Positions 49,524-61,337 of a stretch of 64,000 nt of DNA are shown here, one piece after another. Source of the DNA: Isoptericola sediminis (GTDB lineage Bacteria; Actinomycetota; Actinomycetes; Actinomycetales; Cellulomonadaceae); the NCBI RefSeq assembly GCF_013085345.1, contig NZ_JABFAJ010000012.1:34377-98376 (forward strand), written 5' to 3'. Both the position numbers and the translations under genes were made by a program. The notes under the pieces were generated by a model that was not told the origin of the DNA, made no database searches, and saw only the letters and a program-made list of their open reading frames with translations. The first letter of the stretch is position 1. Every line of letters begins with the position of its first letter.

Positions 49524-52500
49524 GTGCACCTCAAGACGCTCACCCTGCGCGGCTTCAAGTCGTTCGCCTCGGCGACGACGCTGAGGTTCGAGCCGGGGAT
49601 CACGTGCGTCGTCGGTCCCAACGGGTCCGGCAAGTCCAACGTCGTGGACGCCCTGTCCTGGGTGATGGGGGAGCAGGGTGCCAAGTCGCTGCGCGGCGGC
49701 AAGATGGAGGACGTCATCTTCGCCGGCACGGCGGGTCGCCCGCCGCTGGGCCGTGCCGAGGTCTCGCTGACCATCGACAACACCGACGGCGCGCTGCCGA
49801 TCGACTACACCGAGGTCACGATCTCGCGGACGCTGTTCCGCAGCGGCGGGTCCGAGTACGCCATCAACGGCAGCACCTGCCGGCTGCTGGACGTCCAGGA
49901 GCTGCTCAGCGACTCCGGCATCGGCCGGGAGATGCACGTCGTCATCGGCCAGGGCCAGCTCGACGCCGTGCTGCGCGCGACGCCCGAGGAGCGGCGCGGC
50001 TTCATCGAGGAGGCCGCCGGTGTCCTCAAGCACCGCAAGCGCAAGGAGAAGGCGCTGCGCAAGCTCGAGGCGATGGCCGGCAACCTCGCCCGGCTGACCG
50101 ACCTCACCACCGAGCTGCGGCGTCAGCTCGGCCCGCTGGGCAAGCAGGCCGAGGCGGCCCGCAAGGCCCGGGCGGTGCAGAGCGAGGTCCGTGACGCACG
50201 GGCCCGGCTGCTGGCGGACGACCTCGCCCAGCTCGGTGCACGGCTCGAGCAGGAGCGTGCCGACGAGGCCGCGCTGAAGGAGCAGCAGCGAGCCACCGAG
50301 GAACGGCTGGCCACGAGCCGGCGGCGGCTGACGGGGCTCGAGGCGACCGCCGCCGGGACGGGTCGCGCGGCCGCGCGCGCCTCGGAGACCGTGCACGCCC
50401 TGGACGGGCTGCGCGAACGCCTGCGTGGGCTGGGTTCGCTGGCCGACGAACGCGTGCGGCTGCTCGGCACGGCCGAGCCCGAGCACCGCGGCCAGGACCC
50501 GGACGAGCTCGACGCCCAGGCCGAGCGCGCGCGGGTGTCCGAGGCGGAGCTGGCCCGCGAGGTGGAGCTGGCCCGCGAGGCGCTCGAGGCCGCCGAGGCA
50601 CGCCGCGCGGACGCCGAGCGCGTCGCCCAGGACGCGGAGCGCGAGCTCGCCACCCTGCACCGTGGGGCGGCGGACCGGCGGGAGGGGCTGGCCCGCCTGG
50701 CCGGTCAGGTGTCCACGTGCCGCAGCCGGGTCGAGGCGGCCGACGCGGAGATCGAGCGGGTGCGGGACGGGCTCGCGGAGGCTGAGCGCCGCGCCGAGGA
50801 GGCCGCCCGGGAGTTCGCGACGCTGGAGGCGGAGGCCGTCGGCGCCGAGGCCGGTGAGGAGGGTCTCGACGCCGAGCACGAGCAGGCCGCCGAGGACCTC
50901 GCCCGCGCGCGGGAGGCCGTCGACCGGCTCACCGAGCTCGTGGCGACGGCCGAGAAGGACCGCGCGACCTGGTCGGCCCGGGTCGAGGCCCTCGAGCTGA
51001 GCCTGGACCGCAAGGACGGCGCCGGCGCGCTGCTCGCCGCCGACCAGCCGGGCGTGCTCGGTTCCGTCGCGGCGCTGCTCGGCGTGGAACCGGGGTTCGA
51101 GGAGGCTGTGGCCGCGGCGCTCGGCCCGTTGGCCGACGCCGTGGCGGTCGAGAGCCTCGAGGCCGCCGTGGACGCTCTGCGGCTGCTGCGCGACGACGAC
51201 GGCGGACGGGCGGGCCTCGTGGTCGGCGCGTCGACGCCCTCCGCGACGGGCCGAGACCTGGGTGGGCTGCCGGCCGGCACGCGACCCGCGGTGGACGTGG
51301 TCACGGCCTCGGGAGCGGCCGGTGCCGCGGTGCGGACGCTGCTCGCCGACGTCGTGGTCGTCGAGGACCTGGCCGAGGCGCGGGCGCTCGTCGCCGCGCG
51401 CCCCGACGTCGTCGCCGCCACCCGGGCGGGCGACCTGCTCGCCGCGCACCGTGCCTCCGGCGGTTCGGCCGCCGCGCCGAGCGTGCTGCACCTGACCAGC
51501 GCCCTGGACGAGGCGCGTGCGGGACTCGAGGACGCCGAGCGCCGCGCGCAGCGGCACGGGGACGAGCTCACCGCCGCGCGCGGGGCGCGTGACGCCGCCC
51601 AGGAGCGCCACGACGAGACGCTCGGGCGGCTGCACGAGTCCGACGCCGCGCTCGCGGCGGTGGCCGAGCAGCTCGGGAACCTGGGCGCGGCCCGGCGTGC
51701 CGCTCAGACGGAGGCGCAGCGCCACCGCGCGACGATGGACTCCGCGACCGAGCGGCGCCGCACCGCGCAGGAGGAGCTCGTCGGGCTGCAGCGCCGGCTG
51801 GAGGTGGCCGAGGCCGAGCCGGCCCGCTCGGAGGAGGACGTGGCGGCGGCGACCGCGGCGCGCGACGCGGCCCAGCAGGCCGCGACGGCGGCGCGCCAGG
51901 CGGAGACGGAGACGCGGCTCGCCCTGCGCACGGCCGAGGAACGGGCCCGCGCGGTGGCCGGGCGTGCCCAGGGGCTCGCCCGGGCGGCCGAGCAGGAGCG
52001 CCAGGCGCGGGAGCAGGCGGCGCTGCGCGCACGCCGGCGCGCGGCGCAGGCGGCCCGGGCGGCGGAGGTGCGGGCGGACGTCGGCACCGCGCTCGACGCC
52101 CTCGGCCGCTCGATCGAGCGCGCCCGGGACGAGCAGGCTCGCGCCCGGGCCGACCGGGACCGGCAGCGACGAGAGGTCGACGAGGTGCGGGCCGAGGCGG
52201 AACGTCTGGCCGGCGAGCTGCGCGACCTGACGGACGCGGCGCACCGGGACGAGGTCGCGCGGGCCCAGCAGGTCGCGCGGCTGGAGCAGCTGCAGACGCG
52301 CGCCGTCGACGAGCTCGGCACGGATCCCGACGTGCTCGTCGAGGAGTTCGGCCCGCACCACCTGGTGCCCGTGGCCCGCCCGGCGGACGCCGCCGAGGAC
52401 GACCCGGACCCGGACCCCGTCCCGTACGTGCGCGCCGAGCAGGAGAAGCGGCTGGCGTCGGCGGAACGCGCCCTCAAGCGGATCGGCACGGTCAACCCGC

Positions 52501-53093
52501 TCGCGCTGGAGGAGTTCGCGGCCCTGGAGGAGCGGCACCAGTTCCTCGCCGACCAGCTCGCGGACCTGAAGAAGTCGCGGGAGGACCTGCTGCAGATCGT
52601 CGCCGACATCGACGACCGCGTGCAGCAGGTGTTCGCCGAGGCGTTCCGGGACACCGCCGAGCAGTTCGAGGGGGTGTTCTCCCGGCTGTTCCCCGGCGGC
52701 GAGGGCCGCCTCGTCCTCACCGACCCCAGCGACCTGCTCACCACGGGCCTGGAGATCGAGGCCCGGCCGGCGGGCAAGAAGGTCAAGCGCCTGTCGCTGC
52801 TGTCCGGGGGCGAACGGTCGCTGACGGCCGTCGCCTTCCTGGTCTCCATCTTCAAGGCGCGCCCCAGCCCGTTCTACGTCATGGACGAGGTCGAGGCCGC
52901 CCTGGACGACGTGAACCTGGGGCGCCTGCTGGAGATCTTCCGCGAGCTGCGCGACGACTCGCAGCTCATCGTCATCACCCACCAGAAGCGCACGATGGAG
53001 ATCGCCGACGCCCTGTACGGCGTGACGATGCGCGGCGACGGTGTGACGACGGTCATCTCCCAGCGGTTGAGCGAATCCGCCGAGGCGGGGTGA
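49524..53093 (+). CDS. smc: Chromosome segregation ATPase SMC
   Basis: A 1189-residue SMC from GTG 49524. Walker A GPNGSGKS at 31-38; head motifs LSGGERSLTAVAFL near 1093 and VMDEVEAALDD near 1120. Two long coiled coils flank a hinge at about 500-660 (GVLGSVAALLGVEPGFEEAV opens it). The arms are rich in Ala, Arg and Glu, as expected for GC-rich SMC. It condenses and segregates the chromosome with ScpA/ScpB. Length is normal. A large antisense frame here is a shadow. Followed by a small membrane gene and ftsY. Confidence 0.97.
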   Translation: MHLKTLTLRGFKSFASATTLRFEPGITCVVGPNGSGKSNVVDALSWVMGEQGAKSLRGGKMEDVIFAGTAGRPPLGRAEVSLTIDNTDGALPIDYTEVTISRTLFRSGGSEYAINGSTCRLLDVQELLSDSGIGREMHVVIGQGQLDAVLRATPEERRGFIEEAAGVLKHRKRKEKALRKLEAMAGNLARLTDLTTELRRQLGPLGKQAEAARKARAVQSEVRDARARLLADDLAQLGARLEQERADEAALKEQQRATEERLATSRRRLTGLEATAAGTGRAAARASETVHALDGLRERLRGLGSLADERVRLLGTAEPEHRGQDPDELDAQAERARVSEAELAREVELAREALEAAEARRADAERVAQDAERELATLHRGAADRREGLARLAGQVSTCRSRVEAADAEIERVRDGLAEAERRAEEAAREFATLEAEAVGAEAGEEGLDAEHEQAAEDLARAREAVDRLTELVATAEKDRATWSARVEALELSLDRKDGAGALLAADQPGVLGSVAALLGVEPGFEEAVAAALGPLADAVAVESLEAAVDALRLLRDDDGGRAGLVVGASTPSATGRDLGGLPAGTRPAVDVVTASGAAGAAVRTLLADVVVVEDLAEARALVAARPDVVAATRAGDLLAAHRASGGSAAAPSVLHLTSALDEARAGLEDAERRAQRHGDELTAARGARDAAQERHDETLGRLHESDAALAAVAEQLGNLGAARRAAQTEAQRHRATMDSATERRRTAQEELVGLQRRLEVAEAEPARSEEDVAAATAARDAAQQAATAARQAETETRLALRTAEERARAVAGRAQGLARAAEQERQAREQAALRARRRAAQAARAAEVRADVGTALDALGRSIERARDEQARARADRDRQRREVDEVRAEAERLAGELRDLTDAAHRDEVARAQQVARLEQLQTRAVDELGTDPDVLVEEFGPHHLVPVARPADAAEDDPDPDPVPYVRAEQEKRLASAERALKRIGTVNPLALEEFAALEERHQFLADQLADLKKSREDLLQIVADIDDRVQQVFAEAFRDTAEQFEGVFSRLFPGGEGRLVLTDPSDLLTTGLEIEARPAGKKVKRLSLLSGGERSLTAVAFLVSIFKARPSPFYVMDEVEAALDDVNLGRLLEIFRELRDDSQLIVITHQKRTMEIADALYGVTMRGDGVTTVISQRLSESAEAG

Positions 53094-53103
53094 CAATGCT
53101 GCC

Positions 53104-53472
53104 GTGGTCACGTTCGTCGTCTGGTCCCTCGCCTCGCTGCTGCTGTGCGCAGCGGTGTTCCTCGTGGCGAGCGTGATGGAGAACGGGGACGACGACGGCG
53201 AGGGTCTGCGCGGCTTCGTCCGGGACTTCCGGGCGGGGCTGAGGAACCGGGGCGCCGCTCCGCCCCCGCCCCCGGTGGACACCGACATGGACGCCTTCTT
53301 CGCGGCCAACGTCGAGGAGGCGCCGGGCTACGTCGACGCCGACGAGCTGTCGGACGCGCTGCAGCGCGCCCAGGGCCGCGTCCGTCCGCACGGCCCGGTC
53401 ATCCGGCCCCTGGGCTCCGTCCGTCCGCGCGCCCCGAGGACCGGGTCGTCGCCGCCGGCCGGCGACCGCTGA
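53104..53472 (+). CDS. Single-helix membrane protein, unknown
   Basis: A 122-residue frame from GTG 53104, 10 bp after smc. The N-terminus is one membrane helix (VVWSLASLLLCAAVFLVAS), then an acidic stretch (ENGDDDGEG), a basic region, and a Pro/Arg-rich tail (RPHGPVIRPLGSVRPRA). Located between smc and ftsY, so it is probably cotranscribed. I recognise no family. Confidence 0.6.
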   Translation: MVTFVVWSLASLLLCAAVFLVASVMENGDDDGEGLRGFVRDFRAGLRNRGAAPPPPPVDTDMDAFFAANVEEAPGYVDADELSDALQRAQGRVRPHGPVIRPLGSVRPRAPRTGSSPPAGDR

Positions 53473-53509
53473 CGTCCCTCCCGCCCGCGGTCTGGGAGAC
53501 TGAGGGACC

Positions 53510-54655
53510 GTGACTGACTTTCTCTGGCTCTGGATCCTTCTGGGTGTCGTCGTGGTCGTGGGGTTCGGCTCCGCGCTCGTCGTCCCCCGCCTGCGTCGTG
53601 GCCGCTCCGACGGCTCCGCGACCATCACCCGGCCGCCGGAGGCGGCCGAGGACGCCGCTGACGACAGCGCCGGCGCCGAACCCGCTGCGACCGCGACCGC
53701 GGTCCTGGAACGTCCCGCCCCGGCCGATGGCCGCATGGTCCGGCTGCGCGACCGGCTGGCCCGGTCCGGCTCGCCGCTGGGTGCCCGGCTGCTGACGATG
53801 CTCTCGCGCGAGCAGCTCACCGAGGACGACTGGGACGAGATCGAGGAGACGCTGCTGCTGGCTGACCTCGGCACCGGCCCCGCCGAGGAGCTCCTGGAGG
53901 CGCTGCGCACGCGGGTGCGGGTGCTCGGTGTGCGCGAGCCGGCGGCGGTGCGCGACCTGCTGCGCGAGGAGCTGCTGAAGATCGTGGACCCGACCCTGGA
54001 CCGGTCCCTGGCGCTGGACCGGCCCGTGGTCGACGGCGAGACCAAGCCGGCGGTCGTCCTCATGGTCGGCGTGAACGGCACGGGCAAGACCACGACGGTC
54101 GGCAAGCTCGCCCGCGTCCTGGTCGCGGAGGACAAGTCCGTGGTGCTCGGTGCCGCCGACACCTTCCGTGCCGCGGCCGCGGACCAGCTGCAGACCTGGG
54201 GCGCGCGCGTCGGGGTGGAGACGGTCCGGTCCGACCGGGACGGTGCCGACCCGGCCGCGGTGGCGTTCGACGCCGTGCGGACCGGCGCCGCGGACGGTGC
54301 GGACGTCGTCGTGGTGGACACGGCCGGACGCCTGCAGAACAAGGCGGGCCTGATGGACGAGCTCGGCAAGATCTCCCGCGTCATCACGCGCGAGGCGCCG
54401 CTGGGCGAGGTCCTGCTCGTCCTGGACGCCACGACCGGGCAGAACGGGATGCAGCAGGCGAAGGTCTTCTCGGAGGTCGCCGGCGTGACCGGCATCGTGC
54501 TGACGAAGCTCGACGGCACGGCCAAGGGCGGGATCGTCGTCGCCGTCCAGCGCGAGCTCGGCGTGCCCGTGAAGCTGGTCGGGCTCGGGGAGGGACCGGA
54601 CGACCTGGCGCCCTTCGACCCCGAGGACTTCGTGGACGGGATCCTGGGGCTCTGA
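53510..54655 (+). CDS. ftsY: Signal recognition particle receptor FtsY
   Basis: A 381-residue FtsY from GTG 53510. The first helix ([21 protein letters not shown]) anchors it to the membrane, followed by an acidic linker and the NG domain. G1 is GVNGTGKT at about 187-194, [11 protein letters not shown], the G3 DTAGRLQNK and the G4 [10 protein letters not shown]. It receives Ffh-bound ribosomes at the membrane; ffh itself lies 3.7 kb downstream. Confidence 0.96.
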   Translation: MTDFLWLWILLGVVVVVGFGSALVVPRLRRGRSDGSATITRPPEAAEDAADDSAGAEPAATATAVLERPAPADGRMVRLRDRLARSGSPLGARLLTMLSREQLTEDDWDEIEETLLLADLGTGPAEELLEALRTRVRVLGVREPAAVRDLLREELLKIVDPTLDRSLALDRPVVDGETKPAVVLMVGVNGTGKTTTVGKLARVLVAEDKSVVLGAADTFRAAAADQLQTWGARVGVETVRSDRDGADPAAVAFDAVRTGAADGADVVVVDTAGRLQNKAGLMDELGKISRVITREAPLGEVLLVLDATTGQNGMQQAKVFSEVAGVTGIVLTKLDGTAKGGIVVAVQRELGVPVKLVGLGEGPDDLAPFDPEDFVDGILGL

Positions 54656-54750
54656 CCCGGGGTCACGGGCGGATCACGGGAAGGTCACGACGGCCCCCAG
54701 GTGTCTCGCAGTCCGGACAGAAACTGGATGTTTACCCTCGGTGGGCGTTC

Positions 54751-54788
54751 GTCACACGGACGTAACGTCCGGACACTCCAGGTGAAAC
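54751..54788 (+). promoter_or_regulatory. GlnR-like box before amtB
   Basis: Four pentamers on an 11-bp period: GTCAC (54751), GTAAC (54762), ACACT (54773) and GAAAC (54784). The actinobacterial GlnR box is GTnAC-n6-GaAAC repeated twice; the first and last sites match exactly, the second with one change, the third poorly. The site lies 61 bases before amtB, a nitrogen-stress operon. Confidence 0.5.
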
Positions 54789-54848
54789 CCCGCGACGTCA
54801 CGGTGGTCACCGACCGGCCACACGGGCTGGCGAGGGGAGTAACACACG

Positions 54849-56470
<1,622 letters not shown>

Positions 56471-56475
56471 CGCCG

Positions 56476-58338
56476 ATGGCCGACCACCCGATCCCGGGCG
56501 GCGGCCCCGCGCAGCAGGCCCCGCACCCCACCACCGGGGTGCGGGGCCCTGTCGTCGGGCTCCGCGACGAGCTGCTCGCCGCCGCACGGGACCTCACCGG
56601 TCCGGGACGCTCCGGCGTCGCCCGCCGGGCCACCCTCCAACAGCTCGTCACCGACCGCGTCGGCGCGCTGTACGCCGAGGCCACCGCCGGTGTCGATCCC
56701 ACCGGGCTGGCGCTCGCCGCGGTCGGGTCGCTGGGGCGCGGCGAGCTCGGGCCGCTGTCCGACCTCGACCTCGTGCTCGTCCACGACGGACGCACCCACA
56801 AGCCCGACGAGCTCGCGCAGGTCGCCGAGCGCCTCTGGTACCCCCTGTGGGACTCCGGCGTCGACATCGACCACGCGGTGCGCTCGCTCAACCAGACGCG
56901 GCAGCTGGCCATGCGCGACCTGCCCGCCGCCGTCGGCTGGCTGGACGTGCGCCCCGTGGCCGGCGACGCCGTCGTCGTCCACCGGGCGGCCTCCGGGATC
57001 CTCACCGACTGGCGGTCGGCCGCCCGGCGACGACTGCCCGAGCTGCTCTCCAGCGTCCGCGAGCGGGCCGAGCGGTCCGGCGACCTCGCCTACCTCATCG
57101 AACCCGACCTCAAGGAGGCCCGCGGGGGCATCCGGGACGCGGTGGTGGTCTCGGCGCTGGCCGCGACGTGGCTGACCGACCGGCCGCACGGTCGGGTGGA
57201 CGCGGCGTACGCCCACCTGCTGGACGTCCGGGACACCCTGCACGTCGTCACGCGCCGGCGGTCCACGCGCCTGCTGCTGGCCGACCTCGACGAGGTGGCC
57301 GCGCGCTGCGGCCACGACGACCCGGACGAGCTCCTGGCCAGCCTCGCCGAGGCCGGGCGCGAGATCTCCTTCGCCCTCGACTCCACCGTGCGGCGGGCGC
57401 GGCAGGCGCTGCAGCGTCCCGCGGCACGTCGGCCCATGGTGGTGCGCGGTCGTCGCCAGCCACCCCGGCTGCGATCGGTGGGGGACGGGCTGGTCGAGCA
57501 CGACGGTGAGCTCGTGCTCGGTGTCAACGTCGTCCCGGCCGAGGACCCGCAGCTCTCGCTGCGCGCCGCGGCGACGGCGGCACGCACCGGCCTGGTGCTC
57601 TCCCCGGTCACGATGCAGTCGTTGGCCGAGTGCCCGCCGGTCCCGGAGCCCTGGCCCTCGACCGCGCGCAACCACCTGCTCACGCTCCTGGCCTCCGGGC
57701 CGGCGCAGATCCACGTCTGGGAGGCCCTCGACCTCGCCGGGGCGGTGACGACCTGGATCCCGGAGTGGGCGGACGTGCGCAACAAGCCCCAGCGCGCCGC
57801 CGTCCACCGTCACACCGTGGACCGGCACCTCGTGGAGACCGCCGCGCTCGCCACCGGGGTGCGCAAGCGGCAGATCGCCGACGGCGTGCCGTCTCGCCTG
57901 CTGCCGTCGGACCTGCTGCTGGTCACGGCGATCCTGCACGACATCGGCAAGCGCCGGCGGGCCGCGAGCACGGACCACTCGGTCGAGGGCGCGGCCGTGG
58001 CCCCCGGGATCGTGCGCCGGATGGGATTCCCGGAGCCGTTCGTGGCCGACGTCGAGCGCCTGGTGCGCCATCACCTGACCTTGTCGGGACTGGCCACGCG
58101 GTCCGACCCCGAGGACCCGGCGACGGTGCGGACCCTGCTGGAGGCCGTCGACCACCGCGCCGACCTGCTGGAGGTGCTGCGGGCCCTGACCGAGTGCGAC
58201 GCGACGTCGCTGGGCCCCGCCGGGTGGACCGGCTGGCGGGGCAGTCTCGTGGACCAGCTCACGCAGCGGGCGCGCGCGGCCCTCGCCGAGGAGACGGCGA
58301 GCGAGGGCGGGTCGGACGACCGCGGGTCGGGCCGGTAG
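56476..58338 (+). CDS. glnD: PII adenylyltransferase/uridylyltransferase GlnD, lacking ACT domains
   Basis: A 620-residue GlnD. The nucleotidyltransferase motif [18 protein letters not shown] has its metal aspartates at about 96 and 98; the PII-UTase helper domain spans about 200-450; the HD domain includes [11 protein letters not shown] and LHDIGKRRR near 486. Known GlnD proteins (E. coli about 890, mycobacterial about 800 residues) end with two ACT domains that sense glutamine. Here the frame ends shortly after the HD domain ([16 protein letters not shown]), so the sensor part is absent; I see no frameshift in the 44 bp before ffh. Modifies Tyr51 of GlnK. Confidence 0.93.
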   Translation: MADHPIPGGGPAQQAPHPTTGVRGPVVGLRDELLAAARDLTGPGRSGVARRATLQQLVTDRVGALYAEATAGVDPTGLALAAVGSLGRGELGPLSDLDLVLVHDGRTHKPDELAQVAERLWYPLWDSGVDIDHAVRSLNQTRQLAMRDLPAAVGWLDVRPVAGDAVVVHRAASGILTDWRSAARRRLPELLSSVRERAERSGDLAYLIEPDLKEARGGIRDAVVVSALAATWLTDRPHGRVDAAYAHLLDVRDTLHVVTRRRSTRLLLADLDEVAARCGHDDPDELLASLAEAGREISFALDSTVRRARQALQRPAARRPMVVRGRRQPPRLRSVGDGLVEHDGELVLGVNVVPAEDPQLSLRAAATAARTGLVLSPVTMQSLAECPPVPEPWPSTARNHLLTLLASGPAQIHVWEALDLAGAVTTWIPEWADVRNKPQRAAVHRHTVDRHLVETAALATGVRKRQIADGVPSRLLPSDLLLVTAILHDIGKRRRAASTDHSVEGAAVAPGIVRRMGFPEPFVADVERLVRHHLTLSGLATRSDPEDPATVRTLLEAVDHRADLLEVLRALTECDATSLGPAGWTGWRGSLVDQLTQRARAALAEETASEGGSDDRGSGR

Positions 58339-58382
58339 GCTAGGGCACCGCACTTCATCCATCCCGTGAAGAGGACCACCTG

Positions 58383-60014
58383 GTGTTCAACTCCCTGTCG
58401 GACCGTCTCTCTGCGACGTTCAAGAACCTGCGCGGCCGGGGACGGCTGTCCGAGGCGGACATCGACGCGACCGTGCGGGAGATCCGGCGCGCGCTGCTCG
58501 ATGCCGACGTCGCCGTGCCCGTCGTGCGGGAGTTCACGCGCGCCGTGCGCGAGCGTGCGCTCGGCGCCGAGGTCTCGGCGGCCCTCAACCCCGCCCAGCA
58601 GGTCGTCAAGATCGTCAACGACGAGCTCGTCGAGATCCTCGGCGGGCAGACCCGTCCGCTGTCGCTGGCGAAGAACCCGCCGACGGTCATCATGCTGGCC
58701 GGCCTGCAGGGCGCGGGCAAGACGACCCTCGCGGGCAAGCTGGCGCTCGCGCTGAAGGAGCAGGGGCACACCCCGTTGCTGGTGGCGGCGGACCTGCAGC
58801 GGCCCAACGCGGTGACCCAGCTCTCGGTCGTGGCCGAGCGCGCCGGGGTGCCGGTGTTCGCGCCACACCCGGGCAACACGTCGAGCGAGGACACCGACGC
58901 GGTCATCGGCGACCCGGTCGGGGTGGCCCGCGACGGCGTCGGTGAGGCGCGGTCCAAGCAGCACGACGTCGTCATCGTCGACACCGCCGGTCGGCTCGGC
59001 GTCGACCAGGTGCTCATGCAGCAGGCCTCCGACATCCGCTCGGCGATCGACCCCGACGAGGTCCTGTTCGTCATCGACGCGATGATCGGTCAGGACGCGG
59101 TCAGCACCGCCAACGCGTTCGCCGAGGGTGTCGACTTCACCGGTGTCGTGCTGTCGAAGCTCGACGGCGACGCCCGCGGTGGTGCCGCGCTGTCGGTGGC
59201 GAAGGTGACCGGTCGCCCGATCATGTTCGCCTCGACCGGCGAGAAGCTCACCGACTTCGAGGTCTTCCACCCGGACCGGATGGCGTCGCGCATCCTCGAC
59301 ATGGGTGACGTGCTCACCCTCATCGAGCAGGCGGAGAAGGCGTTCGACGCCGAAGAGGCCGAGAAGATGGCGGCCAAGGTCGCCGGTGGCGAGGACTTCA
59401 CGCTCAGCGACTTCCTGGTGCAGATGCAGCAGATGAAGAAGCTCGGGTCGATGAAGAAGATGCTCGGGATGATGCCCGGCATGGCCCAGATGCGCGAGCA
59501 GATCGAGAACTTCGACGAGCGCGAGGTCGACCGGGTCCAGGCGCTCATCCAGTCGATGACGCCGGCCGAGCGGGACAACCCGAAGATCATCAACGGATCG
59601 CGCCGGGCGCGGATCGCCCGTGGTGCGGGGCAGACCACGGCGGCCGTCAACGGCCTGCTGGACCGCTTCGCCCAGGCGCAGAAGATGATGCGCCAGATGG
59701 CCTCCGGCGGCGGCATGCCGGGCGGTGGCCCCGGCGGCATGCCGGGGATGCCCGGGATGCCGGGCATGCCGGGCGGCGGCAAGAAGTCCCGCGGCAAGCA
59801 GGCGCCCAGGAAGAAGGTCAAGGGCAAGTCCGGCAACCCGGCCAAGCGGGCCCAGCAGGAGCGAGAGGCCATGCAGCGCGCACTGGGCGGTGGCGGCCGC
59901 AAGCCGGCGTCGGCGGGCTCGGCCTTCGGCGTCGGCGGTGACCAGCCCGAGGCCGCGGACGTCGAGAACCTCGAGCTCCCGTCCGACGTCAGCAAGCTCC
60001 TCGGCGGCCGGTGA
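58383..60014 (+). CDS. ffh: Signal recognition particle protein Ffh
   Basis: A 543-residue SRP54 from GTG 58383. N-domain helices, then G1 GLQGAGKT (about 107-114), ADLQRPNAVTQL, DTAGRLGVDQVL and SKLDGDARGGAALS. The M domain carries the RNA-binding SGSRR-like INGSRRARIARG and a Met-rich groove, followed by a repeated GMPGMPGMPG stretch and a basic tail KKSRGKQAPRKKVKGKSG. The tail is longer than in E. coli Ffh (453 residues) but usual for Actinobacteria. Targets membrane-protein ribosomes to FtsY. Confidence 0.97.
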   Translation: MFNSLSDRLSATFKNLRGRGRLSEADIDATVREIRRALLDADVAVPVVREFTRAVRERALGAEVSAALNPAQQVVKIVNDELVEILGGQTRPLSLAKNPPTVIMLAGLQGAGKTTLAGKLALALKEQGHTPLLVAADLQRPNAVTQLSVVAERAGVPVFAPHPGNTSSEDTDAVIGDPVGVARDGVGEARSKQHDVVIVDTAGRLGVDQVLMQQASDIRSAIDPDEVLFVIDAMIGQDAVSTANAFAEGVDFTGVVLSKLDGDARGGAALSVAKVTGRPIMFASTGEKLTDFEVFHPDRMASRILDMGDVLTLIEQAEKAFDAEEAEKMAAKVAGGEDFTLSDFLVQMQQMKKLGSMKKMLGMMPGMAQMREQIENFDEREVDRVQALIQSMTPAERDNPKIINGSRRARIARGAGQTTAAVNGLLDRFAQAQKMMRQMASGGGMPGGGPGGMPGMPGMPGMPGGGKKSRGKQAPRKKVKGKSGNPAKRAQQEREAMQRALGGGGRKPASAGSAFGVGGDQPEAADVENLELPSDVSKLLGGR

Positions 60015-60032
60015 CGCCGGTAGGCTGACGAC

Positions 60033-61145
60033 ATGTCGGTGCCGCACGTCCCCCTGCACGTCACCGGACGGATCCTGCTCGACGGCGACCGCGGGGTCGG
60101 CGAGATGTGGGTCCGCGACGGACGCCTGAGCCTGCTGCGCCCGACGCCGCAGGGCAGCGCCGCCACGGAGCTCGAGGGGTGGGTCGTCCCGGGGCTCGTG
60201 GACGTGCACTGCCACGTCGGGCTCGACTCCGGGGGAGCCACGGACGTCGGGACGGCCGCCAAGCAGGCGCGCGTCGACCGGGACGCGGGTGTCCTGCTGA
60301 TCCGCGACGCCGGGTCGCCGCTGGACACCTCGTGGGTCGCCGACCGTGCCGACCTGCCGCGGCTCCTGCGGGCCGGCGCCCACCTGGCGCGGCCCAAGCG
60401 CTACCTGCGCCACTACGGGCTCGAGCTGGACGACGTCGCGGACCTCCCGCGGGTCGTCCGCGAGCAGGCACGTGCCGGGGACGGCTGGGTCAAGCTCGTC
60501 GGCGACTGGATCGACCGGGACCTCGGCGCCGACGGCGACCTGCGGCCCCTGTGGCCCGTGGACGTGCTGACCGAGGCCGTCGCCGCGGCCCACGCCGAGG
60601 CGGCCCGGGTGACCGTGCACGCCTTCTCGGAGGAGGTGGTCCCGGACCTGCTGGCCGCCGGGGTCGACGGCATCGAGCACGGCACCGGCCTGACCGAGGA
60701 CCAGATCGCCGAGGTGGCCCACCGCGGCATCGCGGTGACGCCCACCCTGCTGCAGGTCGACCAGTTCGAGAACATCGCCGCGCAGGCCGACGGGAAGTAC
60801 CCGGTCTACGCCGCGCGGATGCGCCGCATGCACGCGCGCCGCTACGAGCAGGTGCGCGCCCTGCACGAGGCGGGCGTGCCGCTGCTGGTGGGCACGGACG
60901 CGGGCGGCACGATCTCGCACGGTCGGATCGCGGACGAGTGCGCCGAGCTGGTGGCGGCGGGCATCCCGCCCGCGGAGGTCGTGGCCATGGCCACGTGGCG
61001 CGCGCGATCCTTCCTCGGCCAGGCCGGGATGGTCGAGGGCGCCAGCGCGGACTTCGTGGTCTACCCGGCCGACCCGCGCGAGGACATCGGCGTGCTGCGC
61101 CACCCGACGGCCGTCGTGCTGCGGGGACGCGTCGTCGCACCGTAG
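60033..61145 (+). CDS. Amidohydrolase
   Basis: A 370-residue amidohydrolase of the imidazolonepropionase-like group. The metal motif is VDVHCHVG (HxH) near residue 55, with histidines in VTVHAFSEE and GIEHGTGL and the aspartate in GTDAGGTISHG. Signature WVVPGLVDVHCH and C-terminal strand SADFVVYPADPRED are typical. Hydrolyses a cyclic amide or related bond; the substrate is unknown. Located between ffh and rpsP, 18 bp after ffh and ending before the rpsP promoter. Confidence 0.85.
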   Translation: MSVPHVPLHVTGRILLDGDRGVGEMWVRDGRLSLLRPTPQGSAATELEGWVVPGLVDVHCHVGLDSGGATDVGTAAKQARVDRDAGVLLIRDAGSPLDTSWVADRADLPRLLRAGAHLARPKRYLRHYGLELDDVADLPRVVREQARAGDGWVKLVGDWIDRDLGADGDLRPLWPVDVLTEAVAAAHAEAARVTVHAFSEEVVPDLLAAGVDGIEHGTGLTEDQIAEVAHRGIAVTPTLLQVDQFENIAAQADGKYPVYAARMRRMHARRYEQVRALHEAGVPLLVGTDAGGTISHGRIADECAELVAAGIPPAEVVAMATWRARSFLGQAGMVEGASADFVVYPADPREDIGVLRHPTAVVLRGRVVAP

Positions 61146-61182
61146 CGGCCTGCGCCGGGTCGGCGTGTGACGCACCTCCGGG

Positions 61183-61211
61183 TTGGGGGTGGGCCGCGCG
61201 TCTGGCACAAT
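61183..61211 (+). promoter_or_regulatory. rpsP promoter
   Basis: TTGGGG (61183-61188), 17-bp spacer, CACAAT (61206-61211) preceded by TGG. Fits a sigma-70-type promoter reading into the 127-base rpsP leader. Confidence 0.6.
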
Positions 61212-61337
61212 GGCGGGGTACTCGGCGTGCCCAGGCCCCTCTCACCTGCGTTCGCCCGGTCCTGATCCGATCGTCCGCCGGACACCCCACCCGCGTGACG
61301 TCCCGGACACCCCACAAGCACAGGAGAGTCCACACCC

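Noticed and set aside
48393..53309. 1638-codon open frame on the minus strand
   Set aside because: It lies antisense to smc and neighbours, has no recognisable domain and is an artefact of GC-rich codon use.
58071..61208. 1045-codon open frame on the minus strand
   Set aside because: Antisense to glnD, ffh and the amidohydrolase, all with clear family motifs; composition is that of a shadow frame.
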